DNA of 64,000 bases from an uncultured Solirubrobacteraceae bacterium (GCA_902806175.1 CADCVQ010000160.1:1-64000); one strand, 5' to 3'; shown: positions 1 through 8,565, counted from the stretch's first letter. Made by a program: numbers and translations. Notes: generated by a model not told the origin, from the letters alone.

Positions 1-1
1 G

Positions 2-496
2 TCGCTGCGCGCGGGCGCCGAAGCGGTCGCGCGCGGCGCGCTGCGCGACGAGCTCGCCGGGCGGCCATGGATGGCGCTGCTCGAACGCGCCCGCGCGGCG
101 GGGGCGAGTGCGGACGAGGCGATCGAGCAGGCGCTCGACGACGAGCTGCAGTACGCGATCACGAAGGACCATGCGCGCCTGCGCCGCGAGGCCGCCGAGC
201 GCGGCAAGCGCGCCGCCCGGCGCGCGCAGACCGCGGCGCTCGACCGCGGCCTGTCGCTCGTCGGCCTGTGGCTGCGCGACGTCGCCTGCATCCGCGACGG
301 CGTGCCGGAGATCGTGCACCACAGCGACCGCCTCGCGCAGCTTGGCGAGGACGCCGCGCTCGTCGCCGACGTGGCGCGCCTGCGCGCCGCGCAGGAGCTC
401 GTCGAGCAGACGCGCACGCTGCTGCAGTTCAACCCCAACGAGGAGCTGGCCCTGGACGCGCTGGGCTCGCGGCTGGCGCGGACGCTGCGCGGCTGA
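2..496 (+). CDS. holB: DNA polymerase III delta' subunit, C-terminal part
   Basis: The window opens inside this gene; only about 164 C-terminal residues are visible and the frame is open to the left edge. The visible part is a helical, Arg/Ala-rich segment ending in an NPNEELALDAL motif, which is characteristic of the C-terminal collar domain of the clamp-loader delta' subunit. HolB helps load the sliding clamp during chromosome replication. The ATPase-like N-terminal domain lies outside the window, so the call rests on the C-terminal motif alone; another clamp-loader paralogue is the main alternative. Confidence 0.7.
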   Translation, partial: SLRAGAEAVARGALRDELAGRPWMALLERARAAGASADEAIEQALDDELQYAITKDHARLRREAAERGKRAARRAQTAALDRGLSLVGLWLRDVACIRDGVPEIVHHSDRLAQLGEDAALVADVARLRAAQELVEQTRTLLQFNPNEELALDALGSRLARTLRG

Positions 497-676
497 GCGG
501 TTGTGGTGGCTGACGCGATCTGCGGCCGCGGCCGTCGTCGCGGCGGGTTTGTGCTGTAGGCCAAACACATCCGCCACGACGACCGAGCCCGCGCCACACG
601 GCGCCCGCCGCATCACCGACGCAGTCGGCGCCGGCCGACGGTCCCGAACGCCGCCGCGACGTTCGCGCGTCCGGCG

Positions 677-1573
677 TCATCCAGCCGCTCGTCCCGCGAT
701 CGCCGCCCCGAGGCGCGGCTCGCAGCCGTACAGCCCGAACGTGCGAAACCGCGAGAAGCGGCTGTGCTCGGGCCCGTGGAAGTCCGCCGACCCCGTCGTC
801 AGCAGGCCCAGCCGCGCCGCCTCGTCGCACAGCCGCCGCGTCTGCGCCTCGTTGTGCGTCGTGTAGAACGCTTCGACGCCGTCGAGACCGGCGTCGCTGA
901 ACCGCTCCAGGGCGGCGATGACCTCGTGGTCGCCGGCGAGATCCCAGAACGGGTGCGCCCACACCGCGACGCCGCCCGCGGCGTGGATCGCCTCGATCGC
1001 CCCGGCGACGGTCGGCCGGGTTCGGCGCGCGTACGCCGGGCCGTCCCTGCAGAGGTAGGCCTCGAGAAACGCCGAGCACTCGGCGAGCCCCTCGGCCTCC
1101 AGGCGCTCGCGGTTGGCGGCGATCGCAGCCTTGGCGAGGTGCGGGCGCCCGACCGGCATCCCGGCGGCGCGGCGGCGCTCGATCTCGTCGCGATCGGGCG
1201 CGAGTCCGAGCCCGTCGAGCAGGCTGGCCATCCGGTCGATCCGCGCGGCGCGGTCGGCGCGCCAGTCCTCGAGGTGCCGGTTGAGCCCCGCGTCGGTGTG
1301 GTCGACGCCGTAGCCGAGCACGTGGAAGTCCTCCCCGAGCACGTCCACGGTCGAGATCTCGACGGCCGGCACGAGCGCGATCCCATGCTCGTCGGCGGCC
1401 GCCTGCGCGGCGCTCACCCCGGCGACGGTGTCGTGATCGGTCAGCGCGAGCAGTTGCACACCGGCGGCGGCCGCGGCCGCCACGACGGCGGCGGGGTCCA
1501 GCGTGCCGTCCGAGCACGTCGAGTGAGACTGCAGGTCAAAGCTCGGCGTCGCGTCGTGCATCGGCCCCCGCAT
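677..1573 (-). CDS. PHP-domain metal-dependent phosphoesterase
   Basis: A 298-residue PHP protein. The N-terminal LQSHSTCSDGT motif, the ALTDHDT motif and the later WAHPF and GSADFHG motifs are the metal-binding His/Asp clusters of the family. Relatives (YciV/RNase AM, TrpH) are 3',5'-nucleoside bisphosphate phosphatases or 5'-3' exoribonucleases, so a cytosolic role in pAp or nucleotide/RNA turnover is the likeliest job; the exact substrate cannot be read from sequence. The ATG at 1573 could be replaced by an in-frame ATG at 1561. It is divergent from glycerate kinase. Confidence 0.85.
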   Translation of the reverse strand: MRGPMHDATPSFDLQSHSTCSDGTLDPAAVVAAAAAAGVQLLALTDHDTVAGVSAAQAAADEHGIALVPAVEISTVDVLGEDFHVLGYGVDHTDAGLNRHLEDWRADRAARIDRMASLLDGLGLAPDRDEIERRRAAGMPVGRPHLAKAAIAANRERLEAEGLAECSAFLEAYLCRDGPAYARRTRPTVAGAIEAIHAAGGVAVWAHPFWDLAGDHEVIAALERFSDAGLDGVEAFYTTHNEAQTRRLCDEAARLGLLTTGSADFHGPEHSRFSRFRTFGLYGCEPRLGAAIAGRAAG

Positions 1574-1623
1574 GATGTCCCATAGCGCGGCCCGCGTGTC
1601 GTCGCCGGGCGATCCGCGGGAGC

Positions 1624-1629
1624 TAACGT
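1624..1629 (+). promoter_or_regulatory. -10 box (TAACGT) for glycerate kinase
   Basis: TAACGT ends 9 nt before the GTG start at 1639, and no Shine-Dalgarno sequence lies between. This spacing predicts a leaderless or nearly leaderless transcript. Confidence 0.4.
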
Positions 1630-1638
1630 GCGCGCGAC

Positions 1639-2628
1639 GTGAGGCCGCGCGCGCTCGTCGCTCCCGACTCCTTCAAGGGCACCTTCGACGCGCCGACGGT
1701 CGCCCGCGCCCTCGCCGGCGGACTCGAGCAGGCCGGCTGGGAGGCCGACCGCTGCCCGGTCGCCGACGGCGGCGAGGGCACGATGGCACTGCTCGTCGAC
1801 GCGCTCGGCGGCACGCTCGTGGCGGCCCGCGCGGCCGACCCGCTGGGACGTCTCGTCGAGTGCCACTTCGCGCTCGTCGACGACGGGGCGACGGCGATCG
1901 TCGAGATCGCGCAGGCATCTGGCCTGGCGCGCGTCGCGCCCGCGGAGCGCGACGCCTGGAGCGCCTCGACGCGCGGCACCGGCGAGCTGATCCTCGCCGC
2001 GGCGGCGACCGGCGCGCGCAAGATCGTGGTCGCCGTCGGAGGCAGCGCGACGACGGACGGCGGCGCGGGCGCGATCGCCGCGATCGGCGATGGCGGCGGG
2101 ATCGGCGACGCCCGAGTCGAGGTGCTCTGCGACGTCGACGTTCCGTTCGAGCGGGCGGCGCGCATCTTCGGCCCGCAGAAGGGCGCCGACGAGGCGACCG
2201 TCAGCCGTCTCGAGGAGCGTTTGGACGCGCTGGCTCGACGATTTCCGAAGGACCCGCGCGGCATCCGCGCGACCGGCTGCGCGGGCGGGCTGTCGGGCGG
2301 GCTGTGGTCGGCCTTCGACGCCGAGCTGCGGCCCGGCGCGCCCGCCGTCCTCGCGGCGCTCGGCGTCGACGAGCGGATGCGCGGCGCCCAGCTCGCGATC
2401 GCCGGCGAGGGGTGCCTCGACGAGCAGAGCTTCGGCGGCAAGATCGTCGGCGAGCTCGTGCGCCGCGCGCAGGCGGCGGGCGTCCCGATCCACGCTGTCG
2501 TCGGGACGAGCCGGCTGTCGGACGAGGCGGCCGCGGCCGCCGGCCTCGCGCGCGTCTGGACGGCTTCGACGCTCGACGAGATCGCGGCGGCCGGCCGCGC
2601 GCTCGGGGCGGCGGCGGTGCGCCCCTGA
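1639..2628 (+). CDS. glxK: Glycerate kinase
   Basis: A 329-residue type-1 glycerate kinase (GlxK/GarK family) that phosphorylates D-glycerate with ATP. The DSFKGT motif near the N-terminus, the STRGTGELI segment, the Gly-rich GGSATTDGGAG loop and the late GEGCLDEQS motif match the family, as does the length. Start is GTG; it lacks a clear Shine-Dalgarno sequence but has a -10 box 9 nt upstream. Together with glcDEF 1.3 kb downstream it suggests glycolate to glyoxylate to glycerate to phosphoglycerate salvage, although the tartronate-semialdehyde steps are not in this window. Confidence 0.92.
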   Translation: MRPRALVAPDSFKGTFDAPTVARALAGGLEQAGWEADRCPVADGGEGTMALLVDALGGTLVAARAADPLGRLVECHFALVDDGATAIVEIAQASGLARVAPAERDAWSASTRGTGELILAAAATGARKIVVAVGGSATTDGGAGAIAAIGDGGGIGDARVEVLCDVDVPFERAARIFGPQKGADEATVSRLEERLDALARRFPKDPRGIRATGCAGGLSGGLWSAFDAELRPGAPAVLAALGVDERMRGAQLAIAGEGCLDEQSFGGKIVGELVRRAQAAGVPIHAVVGTSRLSDEAAAAAGLARVWTASTLDEIAAAGRALGAAAVRP

Positions 2629-2668
2629 GCGGCTATCTCCTTCCGCCCTGACGCAGCACCGACCCCGC

Positions 2669-2674
2669 TAGGAT
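2669..2674 (+). promoter_or_regulatory. -10 box (TAGGAT) of tRNA-Thr
   Basis: TAGGAT lies 10 nt upstream of the mature tRNA 5' end. No convincing -35 hexamer was seen at 16-18 bp. Confidence 0.45.
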
Positions 2675-2684
2675 TCGGCCTCCT

Positions 2685-2757
2685 GCCGACGTAGCTCAGC
2701 TGGTAGAGCACTTCACTCGTAATGAAGGGGTCAGCGGTTCGAATCCGCTCGTCGGCT
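2685..2757 (+). tRNA. tRNA-Thr (CGU anticodon)
   Basis: A cloverleaf can be folded by eye: a 7-bp acceptor stem (GCCGACG with CGTCGGC), a D-arm with AGCTGGTA, a 5-bp anticodon stem CTTCA/TGAAG at 2711-2715 and 2723-2727, loop CTCGTAA with anticodon CGT at 2718-2720, and a T-arm with TTCGAAT. The anticodon reads ACG, hence threonine. The discriminator is T2757 and CCA is not encoded. The next gene's ATG begins 2 nt after the discriminator. Confidence 0.97.
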
Positions 2758-2758
2758 T

Positions 2759-3016
2759 ATGCCTGAGGACATCAGAGAGCTCATCCTCGATCTGCCGCTG
2801 GTCGACACGCCCGACCGCCCGGAAGGCACGATCGTGATCCGCCGCACCGACGTTCCCGAGGAGCGCCGTCAGGACGCCGACGAGTTCGTGATCTCAAACG
2901 GCGGGATGATCGGCGAGAAGCCGCTGCTGGAGGTCATCGGCGGCAAGACGCCGGCCGGCGGCGGCGCGAGCGAGACGTTCTACGCCGTGCCGATCGCAGC
3001 GCTCGTCGCCCAGTAG
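2759..3016 (+). CDS. Small conserved-looking hypothetical protein starting at the tRNA 3' end
   Basis: An 85-residue soluble, acidic protein with no signal peptide or recognised domain. It contains a predicted beta-rich stretch (GTIVIRRTDV) and ends in AVPIAALVAQ. The ATG at 2759 is separated from the tRNA discriminator base by a single T, so any Shine-Dalgarno sequence would have to lie inside the tRNA and none is visible. tRNA 3'-end processing would therefore release an mRNA that starts 1 nt before the AUG. Function unknown. Confidence 0.65.
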   Translation: MPEDIRELILDLPLVDTPDRPEGTIVIRRTDVPEERRQDADEFVISNGGMIGEKPLLEVIGGKTPAGGGASETFYAVPIAALVAQ

Positions 3017-3069
3017 GCGGCGCCCTCGCGCGCGCGCCGAAAACGCCCTGAGCCGGGCGGCGCATCGCA

Positions 3070-3075
3070 TACGCT
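3070..3075 (+). promoter_or_regulatory. -10 box (TACGCT) for the UBP zinc-finger gene
   Basis: TACGCT ends 7 nt before the ATG at 3083; no Shine-Dalgarno sequence is present, so a leaderless mRNA is predicted. Confidence 0.5.
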
Positions 3076-3082
3076 TGCAGCC

Positions 3083-3352
3083 ATGTCGAACTGCACGCAC
3101 CTCGACACGATCGAGTTCGTCGACGCGCCAGCCGAGATCGCGGGCTGCGAGGAGTGCCTGAAGATCGGCGGGCGCTGGGTGCACCTGCGGATGTGCCAGA
3201 GCTGCGGCAAGGTCGGCTGCTGCGACAGCTCGCCCAACCGCCACGCCACCGCGCATCACGCGGAGTCCAGCCACCCGGTCGTCCGCTCCGTCGAGCCCGG
3301 CGAGGACTGGAGCTGGTGCTACCCCGACGAGATGATGTTCCGCCTGCGCTGA
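3083..3352 (+). CDS. UBP-type zinc finger domain protein
   Basis: An 89-residue protein made almost wholly of a UBP-type zinc finger. Cys4, His6, the CEEC pair at 22-25, the CQSC pair at 38-41, CC at 46-47 and a late cluster of histidines give the expected multi-zinc ligands, and the core GxVGCC...RHATAHH is a family hallmark. In eukaryotes the domain binds the ubiquitin C-terminus; in actinobacteria such single-domain proteins are common and of unknown role. It sits between two unrelated small genes. Confidence 0.85.
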   Translation: MSNCTHLDTIEFVDAPAEIAGCEECLKIGGRWVHLRMCQSCGKVGCCDSSPNRHATAHHAESSHPVVRSVEPGEDWSWCYPDEMMFRLR

Positions 3353-3380
3353 CGCTGAGCGCCCGCGAGAACCAACTAGC

Positions 3381-3881
3381 TCACGCCGCGTCGGCCTCGT
3401 CGTAGGTCAGGGCGGTGAACTCCACGGTCGCCTGCGCCGACGCCTCGTCCTCGTCGAACGCGACGCCGTCGTACTGCGGCGGCGGCGTGCCCTCGCGCTC
3501 GATGCAGCGTGCGACGGCGCTGCCGGCCTCGGCGCGGATCTCGCGCAGCTGCAGGAGGACCCGCCACTGGCGCTCGAAGTCAAACTCGTAGGCGATCTGC
3601 TGACCCTCGGTGAGGCCCAGGTCGCGCAGGCGGGCGCAGGCGCTCTTGCCGGGCGGATCGACGGAGGCCGCGTGGTAGGGGTGCATGTAGTGCCCGTCGT
3701 CGGAGGCCCAGAACGAGCCGTCCAGCCAGAACGCGTACAAGTGGTCGTCGTCCCAGTCCAGCGCCGACTGCAGCGCGTAGTGCAGGTCGACGAGCGTCAT
3801 GTCGTCGCGGATGGTGATCGTGCGGCGAACTCCTAGAAATCCCACGAGCTCGGCCGTGAACACGTAGGTCTGATCCGTCAT
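3381..3881 (-). CDS. pRiA4b ORF-3-like (IS1096 TnpR-type passenger) domain protein
   Basis: A 166-residue protein resembling the plasmid pRiA4b ORF-3-like family, also known from the passenger gene of IS1096; the DLHYALQSALDWDDDHLYAFW core is the signature. The ATG at 3881 is preferred over an upstream extension because GAGAGGAG lies just upstream on the coding strand. No transposase or inverted repeats accompany it, so it is treated as a chromosomal gene of unknown function rather than part of an insertion sequence. It is divergent from glcD. Confidence 0.7.
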   Translation of the reverse strand: MTDQTYVFTAELVGFLGVRRTITIRDDMTLVDLHYALQSALDWDDDHLYAFWLDGSFWASDDGHYMHPYHAASVDPPGKSACARLRDLGLTEGQQIAYEFDFERQWRVLLQLREIRAEAGSAVARCIEREGTPPPQYDGVAFDEDEASAQATVEFTALTYDEADAA

Positions 3882-3941
3882 CTCGCTCCTCTCGGCCTGA
3901 TCGGACTCGCGACCGTACGCGGTCCACCCGACAGAACACCG

Positions 3942-5480
3942 TTGTACTGCATGAGTTTCAGGTTCGTGGCGTACCCTTCCAGCGCCGTCCTCGTGCGCCC
4001 AACCGTCTCGAATATCGCAAACAACGACCACAACCCACTCTCACGCGCGCTGCTGCAAGGGCTGCGCGCGATCTGCGGCGACGATCACGTCCTGACGGAC
4101 ACGATCCAGCTGCGCACGTACGAGTCCGACGGCCTGCTGCAATACCGCGCCAAGCCCGGCGCCGTCGTGCTGCCCGGTTGCGCAGAAGAGGTGCGCGACG
4201 TCGTGCGCGCGTGCTCCGACGCGGGCGTGCCATGGGTCGCCCGCGGCGCGGGATCGGGCCTGTCGGGCGGCGCGCTGCCGGTCGCCGAGGGCGTGGTGAT
4301 CGCGATCACGCGCATGCGCCGGGTGCTCGAGGTCGACCTCGCCGGCGGCCGCATCGTCGTCGAGCCGGGCGTCACGAACACCGAGGTCTCAACCGCCGTC
4401 GGCCCGACGCACTTCTACCCGCCCGATCCGTCTTCGCAGATCGTCTGCTCGATCGGCGGAAACGTCGCCGAGAACTCCGGTGGCGCGCATTGCTTCAAGT
4501 ACGGCTTCACGACGAACTACGTCACCGGCCTGGAGGTCGTGCTCGCCGACGGCGCCGTCGTGCAACTCGGCGGCAAGGAGCTCGACGTGCCCGGCTATGA
4601 CCTGCTCGGGGCGTTCGTCGGCTCGGAGGGCACGCTCGGCATCTGCACGAAGATCACCCTGCGCGTCATCCCGGTGCCCGAGGCGATCAAGACGATGGTC
4701 GCGTTCTTCGACACCACGAACCAGGCGGGGGAGACCGTGTCGGAGATCGTCTCCGGCGGCGTCGTCCCGGGGGCGATCGAGATGATGGACACGCTGACGA
4801 TCCAGGCGGCCGAGCAGGCCGTGGGCGCCGGCTTTCCGACCGACGCCGGCGCAGCGCTGATCGTCGAGCTCGACGGCTCGCAGGACGAGTGCGACGCGCG
4901 CTTTGACGAGGTCGTCGCGATCTGCGAGGCCAACGGCGCGACGAGCATCCGCATCGCGCAGGACGACGCCGACCGCGCCGCGATCTGGCGCACCCGCAAG
5001 GCCGCCTTCGCGGCGATGGGCCGCGTGTCGCCAAACTACTTCGTGCAGGACGGCGTCATCCCGCGTACGAAGCTGCCCGAGGTGCTCGTGAGGATCAGAG
5101 AGCTCGCCGACGAGTACGGCATGCGCGTGGGCAACGTCTTCCACGCCGGCGACGGCAACCTGCACCCGCTCGTCTGCTACGACGGCGAGGAGGAGGCCGA
5201 GCGCGCCGAGGAGCTCTCGGGCAAGATCCTCGAGGTGTGCGTCGACGCGGGCGGCTCGATCACCGGCGAGCACGGCGTCGGCGTCGACAAGAAGCGCCAC
5301 ATGCCGAAGATGTTCGACGAGCCCGACCTGGCGGCATTCCAGCACCTGCGCTGCGCGTTCGATCCGCGCGGTCTGGCGAACCCCGGCAAGGTCATGCCGA
5401 CGCCGCGCCTGTGCGGCGAGGTGCCGGGCCCGTACCGCGCCCACCCGCTCGAGCGCGACGGCATCGCGGAGCGCTTTTGA
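3942..5480 (+). CDS. glcD: Glycolate oxidase, FAD-linked subunit
   Basis: A protein of about 512 residues of the GlcD/LldD2-type flavoprotein family. The FAD-binding (PCMH) domain shows GAGSGLSGGALP, YPPDPSS, GGNVAENSGG and GSEGTLGI; the C-terminal FAD-oxidase domain carries HAGDGNLHP and TGEHGVG. It oxidises glycolate to glyoxylate, passing electrons through GlcF. The first roughly 25 residues do not look like family sequence, so initiation at a downstream in-frame GTG (3966 or 3993) is possible; no good Shine-Dalgarno sequence marks any of them. The stop overlaps the glcE start. Confidence 0.92.
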   Translation: MYCMSFRFVAYPSSAVLVRPTVSNIANNDHNPLSRALLQGLRAICGDDHVLTDTIQLRTYESDGLLQYRAKPGAVVLPGCAEEVRDVVRACSDAGVPWVARGAGSGLSGGALPVAEGVVIAITRMRRVLEVDLAGGRIVVEPGVTNTEVSTAVGPTHFYPPDPSSQIVCSIGGNVAENSGGAHCFKYGFTTNYVTGLEVVLADGAVVQLGGKELDVPGYDLLGAFVGSEGTLGICTKITLRVIPVPEAIKTMVAFFDTTNQAGETVSEIVSGGVVPGAIEMMDTLTIQAAEQAVGAGFPTDAGAALIVELDGSQDECDARFDEVVAICEANGATSIRIAQDDADRAAIWRTRKAAFAAMGRVSPNYFVQDGVIPRTKLPEVLVRIRELADEYGMRVGNVFHAGDGNLHPLVCYDGEEEAERAEELSGKILEVCVDAGGSITGEHGVGVDKKRHMPKMFDEPDLAAFQHLRCAFDPRGLANPGKVMPTPRLCGEVPGPYRAHPLERDGIAERF

Positions 5481-6643
5481 GCGCGCAGATCGCGCAGCCG
5501 ATCACCCCGGCGACGGCGAGCGATGCCGCCGACCTGCTGCGCGGGTACAGCGCTCGCGGCATCGCCGTGCGGATCGCCGGCGCGGGCACGAAGCCGTGGG
5601 GCGGCGCCGGCGGCGAGTGCGGCGTCGAGCTCGGCAGCGCGGCGCTCGACGCGGTCGTCGAGCACAACGTCGGCGACCTGACGGCCGTCCTGCAGCCCGG
5701 CCTCTCGCTGCGCGCCCTCGCGGAGCGCTTCGCCGGCGAGGGTCAGATGCTCGCGCTCGACCCTCCGCTCGGCGAGGGTGACGCCGCGACGCTCGGCGGC
5801 GTCGTGGCGAGCGCCGACTCCGGGCCGCTGCGCCACCGCTACGGCGCCGCGCGCGATCTCGTGCTCGGGATCACGGTCGCGCTGTCGGACGGCACGCTCG
5901 CGCACGCGGGCGGCAAGGTCATCAAGAACGTCGCCGGCTATGACCTCGCCAAGCTCTTCACCGGCTCCTTCGGGACGCTCGGACTGATCACCGAGATCGC
6001 CGTGCGGCTGCACCCGCGCCCGCCCGCGGAGGCGACCGCCACCGGCACGACGGACGACCCGGGGCTGCTGCAGCGGGCCGCGACGGCGCTGTCGGCAAGC
6101 TCGCTGGAGGCGCAGTCGCTCGACGTGCGCTGGCAGGCCCAGAGCGGGATGGTGCTCGCGCGCTTCGCCGGGGTCGCGGCGCCCGCGCAGGCGGCGGCGG
6201 CGCAGAAGCTGCTCGCGCAGTCCGGCGTCCAGGCTGCCGCTACGGAGGACGACGACGAGCTGTGGGCCGATCAGCGCGCGGCGCAGCGCTGCGCCGACGG
6301 CGGCGCCGCGATCCGCGTCTCCGGCCGGCCGAGCATGCTCGCCGACGCGTGCGTCGCCGCGCAGATCGCGGGCGCGACGCTCGTCGGCCGCGCGGCGCTC
6401 GGCCTGTACTGGATCGCGCTGCCGACGGCGGCACCCGGCGAGCTCGTCACCGCGATCGCGCGCGTGCGCGAGGTGCTCGCGCCGGCGCCCTGCGTCGTGC
6501 TCGACGCGCCCGCCTACGTGCGCGCGCACCTCGACCCGTGGGATCACCCCGAGGACGCGGCGCTCGTGCTCATGCGCCGCGTCAAGGCGCGCTTCGACCC
6601 GAGCCGCACCTGCAATCCCGGCATCTTCGTGGGCGGCATCTAG
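5477..6643 (+). CDS. glcE: Glycolate oxidase FAD-binding subunit
   Basis: A 388-residue subunit with one PCMH-type FAD-binding domain: GAGTKPWGG near the N-terminus, LGGVVASADSGPLRHRYG, the KVIKNVAGYDLAKLFTGSFG segment and a C-terminal FDPSRTCNPGIF. The chosen start is TTG at 5477, overlapping the glcD stop (TTGA) with GGAG just upstream, which indicates translational coupling. It forms the GlcDEF complex at the inner membrane face. It is followed by 177 nt without a gene before glcF. Confidence 0.92.
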   Translation: MSAQIAQPITPATASDAADLLRGYSARGIAVRIAGAGTKPWGGAGGECGVELGSAALDAVVEHNVGDLTAVLQPGLSLRALAERFAGEGQMLALDPPLGEGDAATLGGVVASADSGPLRHRYGAARDLVLGITVALSDGTLAHAGGKVIKNVAGYDLAKLFTGSFGTLGLITEIAVRLHPRPPAEATATGTTDDPGLLQRAATALSASSLEAQSLDVRWQAQSGMVLARFAGVAAPAQAAAAQKLLAQSGVQAAATEDDDELWADQRAAQRCADGGAAIRVSGRPSMLADACVAAQIAGATLVGRAALGLYWIALPTAAPGELVTAIARVREVLAPAPCVVLDAPAYVRAHLDPWDHPEDAALVLMRRVKARFDPSRTCNPGIFVGGI

Positions 6644-6798
6644 TGGCCGCCCCCGCAAGTACGCACCCTGCCAGGCGGCCGCTGATCACCGGCTGGCGGC
6701 GTCCTCGCTCAGTCATGGGCCTGGCTGGGGCCCACTCCTTCGTTGCGTCCTTGCCAGCCGGCGCCAGCGACCGCCTGAACAGGGCACGTACTCACGGG

Positions 6799-6820
6799 GA
6801 CGACCACTAGGCTGGTCGTC
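6799..6820 (+). promoter_or_regulatory. glcF promoter inside a palindrome
   Basis: The -10 box TAGGCT (6808-6813) lies 7 nt before the ATG at 6821. It is flanked by a perfect 7-bp inverted repeat, GACGACC (6799-6805) and GGTCGTC (6814-6820). The symmetry around the -10 box looks like a repressor operator, and the short distance predicts a leaderless glcF mRNA separate from glcDE. Confidence 0.5.
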
Positions 6821-8137
6821 ATGTCCGCCTTCGACACGCACAAGCCGCCCGAGATCGACCTCATCGAGGACTGCGTGCACTGTGGCTTCTGCCTGCCGAC
6901 GTGCCCGACATACGTCCTGTGGAACGAGGAGATGGACTCCCCGCGCGGGCGCATCGTGCTCATGCACGAGGGCCTGCAGACCGACAGCGTCCTGTCGGAC
7001 ACGATGGTCGGCCACTTCGACAACTGCCTGGGCTGCATGGCCTGCGTCACCGCCTGCCCGTCGGGCGTGCGCTACGACCTGCTGATCGAGGACACGCGCC
7101 AGCAGGTCGAGCGCCAGCACCCGCGCACGCCCCGCGAGCGGCTGCTGCGCCGCGTGCTGTTCTCGACGTTTCCGTTCCCCGGCCGCCTGCGCGCGACGAT
7201 CCCTGCGATCGTCTTCTTCCGCGGCTCGGGTCTCGCCCGCTGGGCGCAGCGCTCGCGGCTCGTCGAGCGCTCGCCGCTCATGCGCACGCTGAGCGAGCTC
7301 GCGCCGCCGGTGCGGCTGCGCGACATGGCGCGGCGGCTGCCGGCCGTGACGAAGGCCGTCGGCGACAAGCGCGGCACGGTCGGGTTCCTGCAGGGCTGCG
7401 TCCAGCGCGCGTACTTCGGCGACGTCAACGCGGCGACCGTCGCCGTGCTCGCCGCCGAGGGCTTCGAGGTGCACGCACCGCGCGCGCCGCGCTGCTGCGG
7501 CGCGCTGGGTCTGCACGCGGGTCAGGAGGAGGACTCGCTGCCGCTGGCGAAGGCGACGATCGAGGCGTTCGAGGGCTATGACCACGTCGTCGTCAACGCG
7601 GCCGGCTGCGGCTCGGCGATCAAGGATTACGGCCACCTGCTGCGCGACGAGCCCGAGTGGGCGCAGCGCGCGGCGGAGCTCTCCGCTCGCGCGCGCGACG
7701 TGCACGAGCTGCTCGCGTCGGTGCCACCGCGCGCCAAGCGCCATCCCGTGCCGATGAAGGTCGCCTACCACGACGCCTGCCACCTCGCGCACGCGCAGAG
7801 CGTGCGCTCGCAGCCGCGCCAGCTGCTGCGCTCGATCCCGGGCCTGGAGCTTGTCGAGCCTGCCGAATGGGAGCTGTGCTGCGGGTCGGCGGGCATCTAC
7901 AACCTCACGCGCCCCGCGGCGGCCGGCGAGCTCGGCGTGCGCAAGGCCGACAACCTGCTCGCCACGGGAGCCGACGCGATCGCCGCCGCCAACCCTGGCT
8001 GCACGCTGCAGATCGCCGCGCACCTGCAGCGCAAGGGCGAGCCGCGGCCGCTCGTGCACCCGATGCAACTGCTCGCGCAGTCGATCGAGCAGGGCGCCAG
8101 GAGCCGGCGCCGCCGGCTGCGCCTGCCCTGGCGTTGA
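6821..8137 (+). CDS. glcF: Glycolate oxidase iron-sulfur subunit
   Basis: A 438-residue protein with two 4Fe-4S ferredoxin motifs (Cys18, 21, 24, 28 and Cys69, 72, 75, 79) followed by two cysteine-rich CCG domains (RCCGALGLHAG and ELCCGSAGIY regions). It transfers electrons from GlcD to the quinone pool. The C-terminus is unusually basic (RSRRRRLRLPWR). The stop overlaps a TTG start for the next gene. It has its own promoter rather than depending only on glcDE. Confidence 0.95.
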   Translation: MSAFDTHKPPEIDLIEDCVHCGFCLPTCPTYVLWNEEMDSPRGRIVLMHEGLQTDSVLSDTMVGHFDNCLGCMACVTACPSGVRYDLLIEDTRQQVERQHPRTPRERLLRRVLFSTFPFPGRLRATIPAIVFFRGSGLARWAQRSRLVERSPLMRTLSELAPPVRLRDMARRLPAVTKAVGDKRGTVGFLQGCVQRAYFGDVNAATVAVLAAEGFEVHAPRAPRCCGALGLHAGQEEDSLPLAKATIEAFEGYDHVVVNAAGCGSAIKDYGHLLRDEPEWAQRAAELSARARDVHELLASVPPRAKRHPVPMKVAYHDACHLAHAQSVRSQPRQLLRSIPGLELVEPAEWELCCGSAGIYNLTRPAAAGELGVRKADNLLATGADAIAAANPGCTLQIAAHLQRKGEPRPLVHPMQLLAQSIEQGARSRRRRLRLPWR

Positions 8138-8532
8138 CGGCGTTTCTCAAGGCGCACGGCACGGGGGAGAACCCGCTTGCCGATCACTGGCTGGCAGGCG
8201 GCTCGCGCCTCGTGGCGCCGGGCCGCACCGGGTTTCCGCGCCGCCCGCGGATGGCGCCCGGCGACCGGCTCGTGCTCTACGCATCGGTCTGGAGGTGCGT
8301 GTTCGGGATCGCCGAGGTCACGAGCGAGCCCGAGCTTCTCGCCGACGCGCCGAAGCGCTGGCCGTGGTCGGTCGCGGTCGAGCTGCTCGTCGTCGTGCCG
8401 ATGCTCTCCAACGCGCCGCCGGTCGAGGCGATCGGGATCGCGCCGCGCTCGATGTGCCAGCAGAGCCACATCCGCCTGGAGCAGCGCCACTTCGACCTGG
8501 CGCTCGAGGCGCTGGCGGGCGTCGGCCGCTAG
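8134..8532 (+). CDS. EVE/PUA-like domain protein (hypothetical)
   Basis: A 132-residue protein read from a TTG at 8134 that overlaps the glcF stop. The pattern MAPGDRLVLYAS, VFGIAEVTSEP and a C-terminal QSHIRLEQRHFDLALEAL resembles the EVE/PUA-like fold, which binds modified nucleotides or small ligands. No catalytic residues can be assigned. The start is inferred from coupling to glcF and could be further downstream. The link to glycolate oxidation is positional only. Confidence 0.6.
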   Translation: MTAFLKAHGTGENPLADHWLAGGSRLVAPGRTGFPRRPRMAPGDRLVLYASVWRCVFGIAEVTSEPELLADAPKRWPWSVAVELLVVVPMLSNAPPVEAIGIAPRSMCQQSHIRLEQRHFDLALEALAGVGR

Positions 8533-8565
8533 CGCCGAACCGGCGAACGGCGCGCTCATCGCCGC

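Noticed and set aside
3381-3881. Insertion sequence suggested by the IS1096 passenger-like domain
   Set aside because: No transposase, terminal repeats or target duplication nearby; the domain is common in ordinary chromosomal genes.
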